Of a stretch of 64,000 bases of DNA, positions 1-11,382 are shown piece by piece (position 1 is the stretch's first letter; every line of letters begins with the position of its first letter). This stretch comes from Thalassia testudinum. Its lineage: Eukaryota > Streptophyta > Magnoliopsida > Alismatales > Hydrocharitaceae. The stretch spans positions 100,932,001 to 100,996,000 of the forward strand of contig JAZHRO010000022.1 in assembly GCA_037157565.1 (NCBI GenBank). Reading direction: 5' to 3'. The notes under the pieces are model-generated. The model made no database searches. It was not told the origin of the DNA and saw nothing but the letters and a program-made list of their open reading frames with translations. Made by a program: the position numbers and the translations under genes.

Positions 1-2232
1 TCTTTGTCTTCTTCCTCTTCCTTCCTTTCTTCTTCGTTCTTTCTTCTGCAGTCTTCTCCTTCTTTCTTCTCGCACCCTGTTCCTGCACAAAGAGCAAAAC
101 CTACCTTGTCCCTCTACCCGCACGTCTCTCTCTCTCTGTAAAGCACTCACAGGAGGCTCTCCCAGAGCCGCGGGTAATCGGGTCGGGTTTCGTGCCCGTG
201 ACCAGGCGCACCGGTGTGTGGGTGATGCGCGAGGTGTGCTCAGATAGGGTTGGGTCGGATCCGCCGGATCTGCGTGATGAACTCGTGGACCGGGCGGGTG
301 AGTGGGCACGGGACCTCACCCCAGTGCTTTCGGAGGCGACCAAGAAAAAGCACAAAATCAATTTATCGCGGCGCGGCGTTTCGAAATCCCACGATGTGGG
401 ACTATCCGCTGCGTTCTTTTCGCGCGCGCCCGCAGGACGATTCCACCTTGCTCTCTGCTCAGCTGCAGCCACTATCGGTGCCAACTAATGAGGCGGATGT
501 CTCCGCAGACTTCACCCCAACCTGGAGCACCTGGGATCCTTAAGCTGCAGGGCCTGGAGCTCGCCTCGAAGCTACTTCAGTCATCATTAATGGCGGCTGG
601 GGTGGCTACCCTGTTAGACAGGAGCATGGCCTCTCGGCCTAATCAGACTAGCAGGGGACCTTCGCTGTGGCACGGCGAAGGTGGTGCGGGGTGCAGCAGG
701 TCGTGGGGCAGCCTAGGCGTGCGTGCCTAGGTCTCCCTGTGACCGGAGGTGTGGGTGTGTTCGGGGGAGCGATGAGTGGGTGTAGAGCGGCAGTGGGTGG
801 GCGGAGGTTGTTCAACGTGATGAGGCGAAGGTTATGCGAGGGTCGGCGAGGCGTGTGGGGCGGCGGAGCGATGGGAGTGTCATGCCGGAGGGTGGCCGGA
901 GACGAAGAAGGTGACGGTGGACAGGAGTGGTCGAGGGTTTAATCGAATGAAAGACAGTGAGGAAAAGAAAGAGGGGGAGATGGGGAGTAGTTCTGACCTA
1001 GTTACCGGGACGAAGGGGCCGGAGCAGCGCGACAGTCGTATCGGCTGTTGCCGGAGAAGAAGATACCCAGAGAGAGAGGGCGGCGGCGAGGAAGGGAGCG
1101 GGAGGGCGCGCGCTGGGTACGACGCGACGCAGGAAGAGCGGGCGAAGGTGGCTCTGCTGCTGGTATTGTAGCAGAGTGACGAGACGGAGGAGGAGCCGCC
1201 GGAGCTAGTGGGTTTCTGCCGGAGTGGGAAGAGAGGAAAAATGGGGGTTTTTTCTCCGTCAGGATCGAGCTGCCTCCATCGGCTGGCGACGGCAGTCCTT
1301 ATAAAGGCGAAGGCGGAGGGGTGGGCGCAGGGAGGCGACGTGCCTCCCTCGCCGGAGTATGGTCGGAGTTGCAACCCATACCTTCCGCGCATTCGCACGG
1401 AAGGTGTGGGCGATGGTAGTGGTCATGGTGGTGTCCCTGCGACAGTAGACATCGCTGGGAACACCCGGTTCAACAGGCAGAGGGCCTCCCTCACCCTGCG
1501 CGGCGCCATGCTCCGCGCAAAGTCGCCGGAGCATGGTGCTGCTCAGAGAGTTGCAGGGGGGACCTAAGTGCAAAGAACGACAAAGAACCTAGGGGTCAAA
1601 ATGTGAGGGTTTCGAAAGTTGAGGGTCAAAAAGTAATAGATGAGGACCAAAATGCAAAGTCAGTCAAGAAGGTCTCTTCTTAGGCTCAAGTTTTTATGCA
1701 TGACTAAATGGGTCCTAAGGATTCTAATGGTGAATTTTATTTCTAGATCAGACCTTGTTTGACGGGCCAATTTACGTAAAAATCCAAATTAAATCATTAA
1801 TTAGGTATGGTTCTCAATGTAGGTCAAAATGGGTTCCCAAGGCCATATTGAAGGTTCTAAACCCTAGAGATTATTTTTCTATGAATTTTAGAGGATTTAG
1901 TCAATTTTTACTTTGCCTTGAACCTCGTGAATTGGAGTGGATTTGTTTTAGTGTTACATAATGTGATTTAATTCCTTGGAGTTGCTGTAGCCCTTGTTGG
2001 ATCAAATCATCCCACTTTCCTTCTTATTAGGTTAGTTTGACCTATTTTTGGATCCTGAGTTACCTTGTTTATTGATTGTGTTGGTGAAATTGCATTTTTA
2101 CCCCTTTTGACCTGTTTTCTTTACAAACTTAGAATTCTCTGAGTCAAGCCTTTCTATGAGTTATGTAGGAGCTTTTTCTTGCATATCTAGGTTAGATTGT
2201 GCCAGTTAGGATTTATGATGAGGTTCTCATCA
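1..2232 (-). repeat. Element A 3' LTR, truncated by window edge
   Basis: Base 1 aligns with base 23,601 of A's 5' LTR, and similarity continues to the shared LTR end at 2,232, so roughly 610 bp of this LTR lie outside the window. In minus orientation the LTR starts with the 17-bp palindrome TGATGAGAACCTCATCA (2,216-2,232), next to the purine tract. It holds pyrimidine-rich CTT blocks (1-100), CTCCCAGAGC, and a TATA-like TTATAAA at about 1,298-1,304. The two A LTRs differ by many substitutions and small indels, so A is not recent. Confidence 0.88.
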
Positions 2233-2241
2233 GACCCCCAT
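2233..2241 (-). other. Element A polypurine tract
   Basis: On the minus strand this reads CATGGGGGTC directly before the LTR start TGATGAG. It is the expected primer site for plus-strand DNA synthesis. The same position in B (13,611-13,621) has the related, slightly changed GCATGAGGGTA. Confidence 0.75.
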
Positions 2242-3796
2242 GCCTAGCTTTTGCTAGTCCCTTAGCAAAAACTTAAGGTTTTAACCTTTGTTCTAGACCA
2301 TGATGTTTTTAATAACTTCAGATAAGTTTTTTTTCATTTGAACTTAGATTAGGTTAGAATGCTAACCATAGGCCTAAAAGGTACTCTAGTACCAATCAAG
2401 ATCCAGATCTGTCTAGCCTCAGCTTCAGTTTTTGGCAAATGTTTTTAAGGCCCACAAGAACTAACCTAAGGTCTATTGGACTTTGTGGTTAAAGCACCCG
2501 TGCTTGAAATGATTTTAGCCCTGGTTCAGTTCGCAGTGCGTTTTGTAAGAGAGAGATAGAAAATTTTTCTGTTTGGAAAGTTTTCTCTCTCTTTTTCTTT
2601 TTAATTCTAGCTTAGGATTAGCTTTTCAACACGGTCTGTATCAGATTCCTTGCTCCCATCATCAATCCTCAAGGGTTCCTGGCAATCGATGCTTCGAGAT
2701 AGCACCGCCCATGGCATCCCCCAGAACCCTTGCTATTGAGATTTCGAGATAATCCCATCCATTGTGTTCCGTGGCCGAATTCAAACCCTGGCAATTGACA
2801 CTTCGTGATAATGCCATCCATGGAATCTGAACCAGTAGAGTACTTACATGCCCCCAGTAGGATATGTAAATATCCTAAGAGACAAGCACCGAAGAGATGA
2901 TATTTTGTTACGCATCTTCGAGGGGATTTCCTGCCTCTCCGCGTTGGGAACTCGTCCAAATCAACTTGTGTCGATCGGCCGCTCCTACTCTAGGTGTACT
3001 TTTCAGAATTTTGTGACGCTTTTGCGTGATTTTGATTTTTACGCTTACTAAACCAGGCTGTGTGTGAGGTTAGGGTGCTTAGGTTACTGAGTCCTGTAGT
3101 CCAAAAGTTAGTTAATGAGGTTAAATACTCCCTAAGCCTTAGACCTAATACTTCAGCTTTTCATTTTCCTCAACCTCTTGAGGAATGTCTAGATCGTAAT
3201 GGGTACTAAGAGTCTATCCAAGAATGCCTAAAGTTTGCGTTCTTACTAATCTTACCATGCGCTTTTCATTTCTTTTCTTGAATGAGGTCTAGAACTTAGG
3301 TCATTTCCGTAATTTCTTACTAATGACTCACCTTTTTCTGACATTTTTGTGCTCCTTTTTCATTTTGTTTCTTTTCCTTCTCCCACAAAATTTCCTTTCT
3401 CCTCTTATTCTTTTATTCTTTTTTGAATTTTTTTTTTAATTTTTATGGTGTTTTTGGCATATGTGAATTTTTTGTTTAAAAACTTTTCTTATAAGTTTTG
3501 CACTTTTATGTCCCCCATGCCTAAGGTTTGCAATGTCCTCATTATGACTTAGGGGGTTTTTATTTACTTAGTTCATTCCTTAAGACAGATGTTTTGATGA
3601 GTGAATGGGTCGGGATGAATTTTGCGGACGATTTCTTATCTTAGATGGAAGCATCTGTGGTGGAGTCGGCTGTCTATAAAGGTGAACCTTAAGTGCACAA
3701 AGGTGTAAAAAAAAAAAGGTCTTAGATTTTCAAGAAAATGACGGGCTGCCTCCTGTTAAGCGCTGAGTTTTACGCCATCGGCTGGGTGCAATAAGC
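2242..3796 (-). other. Element A 3' internal region, no env-like ORF
   Basis: About 1.55 kb lie between integrase and the PPT. Many Athila elements carry an env-like ORF here; no long minus-strand frame is open, so it is lost or was never present. The segment is conserved in B (13,622-15,175). Within 2,680-2,850 there are three imperfect repeats of about 60 bp, each with a 'cttcgNgataNN.ccNNcca' core. Next to the integrase end, at 3,739-3,775, lies 'gacgggctgcctcc..agcgct', a block also kept in B at 15,121-15,150. Confidence 0.65.
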
Positions 3797-5011
3797 TCAA
3801 GGGGAATGGAGGACATAAGATGATTCAGCCAAATCAGTAGAAGTCACATCAATGGGCGGCTTGAGTCTTTGACCGTTCACGATGAAAGGTTCGGAATCGT
3901 GGCTGAGCGGACTGATCTCGATGGCGTTATTTCCAAAAACCTGTCGGACTAAATATGGTCCGACCCACTTGGATCGCAACTTTCCCGGGAAAAGTTTGAG
4001 TCGGGCATCAAAGAGTAGGACCTTCTGACCCGGATGAAAGATCTTTCTCGAGATATGCTTGTCATGGAAAGCTTTTACTCGCTCCTTGTAGATTCGCGAG
4101 TTCTCATACACGTCTAAGCGTAATTCATCGATCTCGCTGATTTGAAGTTTTCTGTGGGTTCCAGCCTTCGAAAGATCTAGATTACAGCTCTGTACTGCCC
4201 AATAGGCTTTATGCTCCAGTTCTACGGGAAGGTGACACACCTTTCCGTACACCAGTCTAAAGGGAGACATGCCTAATTGGGTTTTTTGGGCGGTCCTATG
4301 GGCCCACAATCCTTCCGGAAGTCGGGACGACCAGTCCTTCCTGTCAGGTCGAACAGTGACCAGCAGGATTTTCTTGATCTCCCGATTTGACAGCTCAGCT
4401 AGACCATTAGTTTGGGGGTGGTAAGGAGTAGAGATTCGGTGAGACACCCTGTATTTGGTCATCAGTGACCTAAACTGAGCGTTTGTGAAATGGGTCCCCC
4501 CATCAGAGATTATAGCACGAGGAATCCCGAACCTTGAGAAAATGTTTTGATGAATGAATTTGAGAACGATTTTGTGATCACAGGTTTGGGTCGGTATGGC
4601 TTTGATCGATTTGGACACGTAGTCCACAGCAAGCAGAATGTATTCAAAACAATCTGAAGTAGGAAAGGGGCCCATAAAATCAATCCCCCAAGCATCAAAG
4701 ATTTCGCATACGAGAATCGGTTGCAAAGGCATCATGTCACGATTGCTCATGTTGCCCAAAGTTTGGCAACGACTGCATGCCTTGCAGTGACTGTATGCAT
4801 CTTTGAACAGAGTGGGCCAGTAAAAGCCACACTGGAGGATTTTCGATGTGGTTTTGTGCCTAGAGAAATGGCCACCGCATGCATGGTCATGGCAGAAGGA
4901 AAGAATATCATTGACTTCATCTTCCGGGACACATCTCCGGATTATTTGGTCAGCACCTATGAGGAAGAGGTACGGATCTTCCCAAATGTAATACTTGGCA
5001 TCAGAGCGCAA
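3797..5011 (-). pseudogene. Element A integrase (Athila type)
   Basis: 404 codons are open from an internal Met. The part seen runs from an H-H-C-C zinc-binding region (CHDHACGGHF ... CKACSRC, residues about 40-83) to the RNase-H-fold core. Core acidic residues are visible in GIDFMGPF, ISDGGTHF and HPQTNGLAE. The C-terminal region (PGQKVLLFDARLKLFPGKLRSKW) is Athila-like with no chromodomain. The frame is the same as RT but is separated from it by stops at 5,033, 5,084, 5,201 and 5,255, so this is the 3' part of a broken polyprotein. Its role in the family is insertion of cDNA into chromosomal DNA. The integrase domain itself is uninterrupted. Confidence 0.88.
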
Positions 5012-5254
5012 TTTGTCTTTCTTGGCCTTCGGCTAATCAGACGGGATCTGATGAGATGCCAAGTAGTTTACTATATCAGCAAATCATGGGAGTCTAGTAC
5101 CAATAGTCAGCAGGTGCTCATCAGGAAAATGCTTCGTGATGGGTCCGGAAGGGTTGATAATCTCAGAAGGAAGACGGGACAGATGGTCGACTACCACATT
5201 CTACTTTCCCACCTTGTCGTGAATCTCGAGGTCGAATTCTTGCAACAGCAAGAT

Positions 5255-6550
5255 CTATCGGATTAGTCGGGGCTTCACGTCCTTCTTGGCAAGGAGATGC
5301 CTTACAGCCGTGTGATCCGAGTAGATGACGACATGGGAACCCAGGAGATACGATCGGAATTTTTCAAGGGAAAATACTACAGCTAGCAGCTCTTTCTCCG
5401 TAACCGTATAGTTACGCTGAGCCTCGTCAAGTGTCTTGCTAGTGTAGTAGATTACCACGAGTTTCCCGTCAGGTTTCTGCCCCAGGACTGCTCCTACAGC
5501 GAAATCAGACGCATCGCACATGATCTCAAAGGGTTGAGACCAGTCAGGGGATTTTAGGATAGGTGCCTGGGTGACTCGGTCATGAAGGTTTTTAAAGGCT
5601 AGTGTGCATTCCTTGGAGATTTCAAAGGGTACATCCTTAGAGAGAAGAGAAGTCAAGGGGCGCACGATTTTCAGGAAATTCTGAATGAAGCGACGGTAAA
5701 AATCGACGTGCCCCAGAAAAGAACGGATGTCCCTGATTGAGCTAGGCATAGGAAGGTGAGAGATTAGATCAACCTTAGCTCGATCCACTTGGATGCCTTT
5801 TTCCGAAATTAAGTGTCCCAGGACAATTCCCTCAGGCACCATGAACTGGCTCTTTTCCCAGGAAAGAACCAAATTCACATCAATGCACCGCCTGAGTATC
5901 TGGACCAAGTGTTGGAGGCAATCGTCAAATGATGCTCCAAAAACTAAAAAGTCATCCATGAAGACTTCCAGATAGTCACCTACCATATCTGAGAATATGG
6001 CAAGCATGCACCGCTGAAAATTAGCGGGTGCATTGCAAAGACAGAAAGGCATCCTTCGGAAAGCGTATGTTCTGAAGGGGCAGGTGAACGTGGTCTTTTC
6101 TTGGTCCTCAGGATGAATTGCCACCTGGTTGTAACCGGAGTACCCGTCAAGAAAACAGAAAAACCTACTTCCCACTAGTTTCTCGAGAATTTGATCAATG
6201 AAAGGTAGTGGGAAATGCTCCTTCTTCGTGGAGGAATTGAGTCGGCTGTAATCTATACAGACTCTCCACGCGTTGGCTAATCGGGTAGGAATGACTTCTC
6301 CGGTCTCAGTCGTTATAGTGGTGAGTCCTGCCTTCTTAGGCACAACTTGAATTGGGCTCACCCAACGACTAGCGGAGATCGGGTAGATGATTCCAGCATC
6401 TAACCACTTGATGATCTCCTTTTTTACGACCTCCTGCAGATTAGGGTTCAAACGTCTCTGCATTTCACGAGAAGGTCGTGCGCCCTCTTCTGAATAGATA
6501 TGATGAGTACAATAAGAGGGACTTATTCTAGTCAAATGATCGAGAGTCAA
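5255..6550 (-). pseudogene. Element A reverse transcriptase-RNase H
   Basis: 431 codons run from an internal Met. RT blocks seen include the WRVCIDYSRLN region, FFCFLDGYSGYNQ, the FMDD catalytic box (EVFMDDFLVFG, about residues 195-205) and GHLISEKGIQVD. RNase H follows with the acidic EIMCDASDFAVGAVL, TEKELLAVVF and YSDHTAV. The sequence is clearly of the Athila lineage. MPFCLCNAPA carries Cys where the family usually has Gly. The same frame extends upstream to about 6,690, crossing a stop at 6,599-6,601, and downstream across four stops into integrase. The break from the protease frame lies near 6,690-6,710. It is the polymerase part of a dead pol. Confidence 0.9.
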
Positions 6551-6687
6551 CCCGATGGCTCTACGATGTTGCTGGAGGACAGCAATCAGACGGGATTCCT
6601 ATTCAGGATTGAGGTTGGAATTGATAATCACAGGAAGGGTATGATTAGAACCCAAAAAGATGTATTTCAAGTGAGCAGGAAGGGGCT

Positions 6688-7470
6688 TCAGCTCGAGGAT
6701 GGGTTATCAGCAGCGGTGGGTGGTTCAGCATAGATGTGAGGTTCAAGGGTAGGAGCTACTGGGTTGTCCAAATCTGGATTCGACTCCTCTGTTTGCGGGT
6801 CAAGATCTTTCTGCGGTTGATGAGGTATAATCAGGTCATTCTGGAAGTGTGTTTCATCAACCAAAGCCCTAATGTCACAAATCTGTTCGATGACACCGCA
6901 GTTGATTCCTTGTTGGGCCTTAAATATATCAATTTTCAGGGTTTGATTCCCATATTTGAGCTCTATTTGGCCCTCCTCACAACTAATGTTGGCTTTAGCA
7001 GTAGCCAAAAAAGGTCTCCCTAAAATGATTGGTGTATCCTTAGGGTTCTCAGGTGCGTCCATGTCTAAGACTATAAAGTCTACAGGAAAGTAGAAATCCT
7101 GTACCCTCACAATAACATCCTCGAGAATTCCTTTTGGTGACTTTATAGATCGATCTGCTAATTGTAATGTCACCTCAGTGGGTTTTAGCTCAGATTCTTC
7201 TAGATGGTCAACTAAGGATGTGGGTATCAGATTTATGGAAGCACTCAAGTCTAGCAAGGCTCTATCAAATTGGGTATCACCTATTTTGCTGGAAATCAGG
7301 GGAGTACCAGGATCTTTAGCCTTGGGTGGGAGTCTGCTTAGGATCACAAAGCTAGCTTGCTCTGACAGAACAATTGGACTCCCACTCTTGGTTCGCGGCT
7401 TACGCTGGGGTGTATACACATTCTTTAAAAATCGTGCGTAAGCCGGTACGTGGCGGATTGCATCCATCAA
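6688..7470 (-). pseudogene. Element A aspartic protease region of pol
   Basis: 260 codons in the same frame as gag. The retropepsin-like site is LLDLSASINLIP (about residues 70-81). The family usually has DLGAS, so Gly is replaced by Ser. The flap-side ILGRPFLATA follows at about residues 148-157, as in other plant gypsy proteases. Upstream the frame joins gag through one TAG at 7,489-7,491, six codons before the first Met here; the sequence around that stop (VHVNIPLMDAI) is the normal gag-protease junction of the family. Downstream the frame closes at 6,688, where a frameshift separates it from RT. Confidence 0.82.
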
Positions 7471-7488
7471 GGGGATGTTTACGTGGAC

Positions 7489-9498
7489 CTACTCAAAGAG
7501 CTTGACCAGGTCCTCCTCAGGTGCCACAGGCTTGGTAGTCTTCTTTCCCTTGGTCAAGGCCTCGGGAAATGGAATCTTGGTTGGTTCTTCTAGGATAGGT
7601 CCAGGTCTTGGATCTGGGACAGGGGTATGAATGTCCTGGATTACCGTCCTAGGCTTGGGATCACTACTAGGCTTGGAGTGGTTTGGGTGAGGTGGATCTT
7701 GGGTTTCCTTACCACTACGGGTTGTTATGGAGTTAAGTCCTGCCTGGTTTTGGTTGGGATTGGGTAAGATGGGTTGCTGCTGGTAGCCTGCAAAAGAAGT
7801 GGAGGCCTCCATCCTGTCGGGTGAAGGAACAGCGGGGGCCTGATAAATCATATGGGTTTGGCTCGGGTTTGGGTTCATAACGCGCTGCTGGGTTGGCACG
7901 TTATTCGGGTTAGGAAGAGGTTGGGAAGGAAGAGTGCCTGGCTGGCGAGAATTTGCCAGCTGGGCCAGTTGATTTCGTACCTCTGTAAGCTCGTCTTTAT
8001 GTTGTTTTTGGATAGTCGCATTCGTTCTCTGAATGTCAGCCAAAGTTTGGAGGATAAGGGACATTTGATCTTGATTTGGCCCTAATGGATAAGTAGGGTT
8101 GGGTCGAGGCTGAGGTGGCTGGTAAGGATGAGGGGGTTGTGGGCGGGGCTGAAAGGGTGGTCTTTGGGTTTGGGAATTTCCCGCCCACTGAAAGTTGGGA
8201 TGGTTTCGCCATCCAGGGTTATAGGTGTTGGAGAACGGGTCGTTCTGGATGGCATTGAGGTCCTCGCTGGTCTGAGGAACCTCCAGTGAGTCAGAGAAAG
8301 GGGGGATGGAATTCCCCGGGCTGGCATAGAAAGGATCAGATGGCCCTTCGGTCCGAGAATCAGATGATGGATATGGATCCATCCCAGGAGAAGATCGATG
8401 GAGAATGTTTTGCACAGTCTCCCGTGTGGAAGGAGGCTGTGCGAAGGAGCTATGCGCAGAGGTGGCTCGCTGCAGGCGCTGAGTCAACTCATCCACCTTC
8501 TTTTCAATGGTTGAGACCTTGTCCAATCGACTGGCCATTAATTCCAGGTCGACTGATGTGGACAGGTCCTGTGTCTCATGTGCTCCCCTAAGATTCGTCG
8601 ATGCGCGGGTATTCGTCCTATCGAATAATCCCATGGAGTCATTGTTGATGGAGTTCTCGCACATGTTTTCGAGAATCTCCCACAAGGTGTCCTCATGTTG
8701 ACCCATGATATTTCCTCCGCATGTTGCATTGACGAAGAGACGGATGTCCTCACGAAGTCCCTGGTAAAAAGATTGGACCTGTTCCCATTTAGGAACTCCG
8801 TGATGGGGGCACTTCCTCATGAGATCCTGAAAGCGATCCCATGCCTCATGGAGAGGTTCCCCTGTTTGCTGAGTGAAGTGAGTAATCTGATGGCGCAAGG
8901 CATTGGTCCGACCAACGGGAAAGAACTTTTTCAAAAATTCGAACTGAAGTTCTTCCCAAGTGTTGATCGGCCGGGTCTGAGTTTGATACCAATGAGCGGC
9001 CTTGTCCATAAAAGAAAAGGAGAACATCTTCATGAGAGGAATATCCCGATTTTGCGCATCTGACCCAAAAGTTTGGGCCAGATGTTTTAGCTGTTTTATG
9101 TGCTGGATGGGATCTTCGGAATTAAGCCAATGGAATTTAGGTATAGCATGAATCATATTGGGCTTTAATTCGGAATCAGGTCCTCCAGTCGGGATTCTGA
9201 CTCGAGGCTCAATGGCCACCGCAACAGGATTATAATGGTCTCTCATCATAGGATGCTGCGGTGGGTGCACAAAGTTTTGGAAGAGGTCATTGAGTCGCTG
9301 GAGCTGGTTCTCCAGATTGTTTTTTTCCTCAACTGGCTGAGCCATGATAGGGGAAGAAGAAGAGCTTGGTTCAGAATCAGATGAGAGAATGATGGGGTAG
9401 GTTTGCTGTGCAAACACGGGCGTCGAGGCTTGACCTTGACGAGAGTGAATTCCTAAAGGAGATCTTAAGGGTGGTCTTAAGGATCTCCTACCGTTCAA
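7489..9498 (-). CDS. gag: Element A gag (Athila type)
   Basis: 669 codons are open without interruption. Residues about 95-290 form the retrotransposon gag core (AAHWYQTQTRPINTWEELQFEFLKKFFP, then DRFQDLMRKCPHHG and FYQGL). A Pro/Gln-rich region follows (PPFQPRPQPPHPYQPP at about 445-465), then the Athila-typical YNPGWRNHPNFQW at about 425-437. No CCHC zinc knuckle is seen, which fits the Athila lineage. The start chosen is the first Met; the leader upstream has no competing frame. The frame ends at a TAG in an otherwise normal gag-protease junction. That TAG could be a mutation or a readthrough point; given the other stops in pol, mutation is more likely. Confidence 0.87.
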   Translation of the reverse strand: MNGRRSLRPPLRSPLGIHSRQGQASTPVFAQQTYPIILSSDSEPSSSSSPIMAQPVEEKNNLENQLQRLNDLFQNFVHPPQHPMMRDHYNPVAVAIEPRVRIPTGGPDSELKPNMIHAIPKFHWLNSEDPIQHIKQLKHLAQTFGSDAQNRDIPLMKMFSFSFMDKAAHWYQTQTRPINTWEELQFEFLKKFFPVGRTNALRHQITHFTQQTGEPLHEAWDRFQDLMRKCPHHGVPKWEQVQSFYQGLREDIRLFVNATCGGNIMGQHEDTLWEILENMCENSINNDSMGLFDRTNTRASTNLRGAHETQDLSTSVDLELMASRLDKVSTIEKKVDELTQRLQRATSAHSSFAQPPSTRETVQNILHRSSPGMDPYPSSDSRTEGPSDPFYASPGNSIPPFSDSLEVPQTSEDLNAIQNDPFSNTYNPGWRNHPNFQWAGNSQTQRPPFQPRPQPPHPYQPPQPRPNPTYPLGPNQDQMSLILQTLADIQRTNATIQKQHKDELTEVRNQLAQLANSRQPGTLPSQPLPNPNNVPTQQRVMNPNPSQTHMIYQAPAVPSPDRMEASTSFAGYQQQPILPNPNQNQAGLNSITTRSGKETQDPPHPNHSKPSSDPKPRTVIQDIHTPVPDPRPGPILEEPTKIPFPEALTKGKKTTKPVAPEEDLVKLFE

Positions 9499-10442
9499 GC
9501 ACTATTGGAATAGATGAGTTTAGAAGGTGCTGGACCCAATAGAGACACCCAAGAATTTGTTGGGTGACTACATAGGTGAGGGGCAGATGGACCCCTTGAT
9601 CAAAAAGATCGTCCACTTGAGAATTACCTGGGTAGCCAGAGAGGGTGAGTCCCGCGAAGACCCCTACACAATAGAGCGTCCCCACGGGTTACAGGGTTTC
9701 CCCCACCCGACCTCTCTTGTCATTGCGGTTCCAGGTAGACCAGAATGGGGATCTTGACCTCTTAAGTCTACTTCTTTTACTTTAAGATCAAGGTGCTTAA
9801 GGTTTCACTTGAACTCTTGGTATTTTTGTGAACAAGGTGACCTAATTTGAAGGTTAGTTGACCCTAATGGTCAACTTCACCTAGGGATTCCTTTGAGAAT
9901 TTAGGCCTTGTTTCTTTTTTAGGGTTCAAGTGTTTAAAGAGCCAATTGTTTAGGGTTTTTCTTAATAGGTATTTTCAACCAATGGCTTAGGCACACCTCT
10001 TTTTAGGAAAATCTTTTCTTTGTTAATAAAAGGTGTGTCTCTAAAAATCCTAGATTTTTAATTCTTGGATTGGCTCTAGTTGGTCCATTTAAGTTGCCTC
10101 AAAATTTTGGTATCTAGGGCTCAATCAAGAAGGTTTTAGCCCTAGTTACCTTAGTTGGATGGACAGTTAAGCATGAGTTGAAATGAAAATTAGGCAACTT
10201 TGATGAATTACTATCTATGATGCAGGTAGCCCTAAGTTGATTTTTCTTTTTGTTCCTTTTTAGACTTTAAGGGAGTTAAGAAAAGGGCTAATGGGGATTA
10301 CCTGGTTGTTGGAGAGTTTGTTGTGCGGCTGCTCTTCTCATTCTTTAACCTGCACACAAGAGAGAGAAAAAGATTAGCAGTCTCTTAAAAGAAATTCAAA
10401 GCTTCTAGAATAGCCGTAGCTCCCTGGCAACGGCGCCAAGAA
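9499..10442 (-). other. Element A 5' leader
   Basis: Non-coding leader between PBS and gag. It is closely related to B's leader (about 19,860-20,766): both contain the 'ggtgctggacccaat...gacaccc' segment and the 'gggcagatggaccccttgatcaa' segment near the gag side. The similarity even enters the first codons of gag (A about 9,350-9,498 against B about 19,720-19,860), which makes B a derivative of an A-like element. Confidence 0.7.
10422..10438 (-). other. Element A primer-binding site (tRNA-Asp)
   Basis: The minus strand reads TGGCGCCGTTGCCAGGG, complementary to the 3' end of plant tRNA-Asp(GUC) except at one position, where CCCGG has become CCTGG on the plus strand (a CpG-type change). It lies four bases inside the LTR end at 10,443, the usual spacing. 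Confidence 0.82.
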
Positions 10443-10919
10443 TGATGGTGGCTATGGCAGTGCGATCGAAGCTAGGTCTTTTGTTTGTTATAGTAATGTC
10501 GTTGTGGTACAGGTAAAATAGCTAGGGTTTGTTGTCATTGCCACTATTACAATTTTACTCAGAATTGTTTTTCTTCCGAGGTTGAACTCAGGGAGCTACT
10601 AAAATTCTAGAAGTACAATGCTTTTATTGCAAAAATAAGAGAGAGAGAGAGAGAGGTAGATTTTGTTTCTTGGCTTTTTCTTCTTCTCTTCTTTCTCTCT
10701 TTGCTTGTCTTCTTTTTCTCTTCTTTTATCTTCTTGATCTTCTTCAATTCTTCTTCTTCTTTCTTTATCTTCTTTTCTTCTTTTCTTTTCTTCTTCTTCT
10801 TTCTTCCTTCTTCTTTCTACTTTCAGCTGCGGCACCTTTTCTTTTCTTCTTCTTCTTCTTTGCTTTGTCTGCAGAGCTTCATCCGTCGTCTGATTTCTCA
10901 ATCAGACGGCTTAAGTGGC
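10443..10919 (-). repeat. Element A 5' LTR, inner part
   Basis: The LTR begins (plus view) at TGATGGTGGC, four bases after the PBS, and stops at GTGGC (10,915-10,919). GTGGC is repeated at 23,461-23,465, where the LTR resumes. Joined, the two parts align without a gap to the other Athila-type LTRs (cttaa-GTGGC-gtctgctacagtg here, cttaaaccgctgctgctacagtg in B). It includes an AG microsatellite (about 10,637-10,654) and CTT-rich DNA. Confidence 0.88.
10885..10910. repeat. LTR palindrome GTCGTCTGATT-N4-AATCAGACGGC (A)
   Basis: Inverted repeat with 11-base arms and one mismatch (GAC changed to GGC). The same element occurs in every Athila-type LTR in the window that covers this position. Because it lies downstream of the TATA-like box in the LTR's own orientation, it would be present in the RNA leader. 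Confidence 0.7.
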
Positions 10920-11356
10920 TGATGATGGTTGTTAACTAGGTTTTGTTATAGTGTTGTAGTACAGCTAGTTATTGCCATCATTACAGATATTTTTTTTTAC
11001 TCGGAAATAAAAGAGTTCCCGAGGTCGAACTCAGGGAGCAAGTCGTATTCTAGAAGTAAAGTATTTCTTATTACAAAAATACAGAGAGAGAGAGAGAGAT
11101 GAAAATTTGGCTTCTCCTTTTTCTCTTCTTTCTTCCTCTTTGTCTTCTCTTCTCTTCCTCTCGTGCTCTTCTTCTTCTTCTTCTGTTCTTCAGATCTTCC
11201 TCTCGTGCTCTTCTTCTTCTGTCTTCTGTTCTTCCTTGTTTTCTTTCTTTCTTCTTCTTCAGATCTTCTTCTTCTTCTTTTTTCTTCTTTCTTGTCTTTC
11301 CTCTTCTTTGCCGCGGTCCTGCTTCTTCTTTTCTTCTTCTTCCTTGCCTTCAAGAC

Positions 11357-11382
11357 GTCGTCTGATTTTGCAATCAGATGAC
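11357..11382. repeat. LTR palindrome GTCGTCTGATT-N4-AATCAGATGAC (B, 3' LTR)
   Basis: Arms of 11 bases with one CpG-to-TpG change in the right arm. It directly follows a GACGTC hexamer (11,354-11,359 overlapping). Confidence 0.7.

Noticed and set aside
2848..3051. 67-codon plus-strand ORF conserved at 14,226-14,429
   Set aside because: The whole 3' region of A and B is conserved at DNA level and the frame is antisense to the element; no separate sign of a protein.
2242..3796. Athila env-like gene in element A
   Set aside because: No long minus-strand frame and no transmembrane-like stretch was found in this interval.
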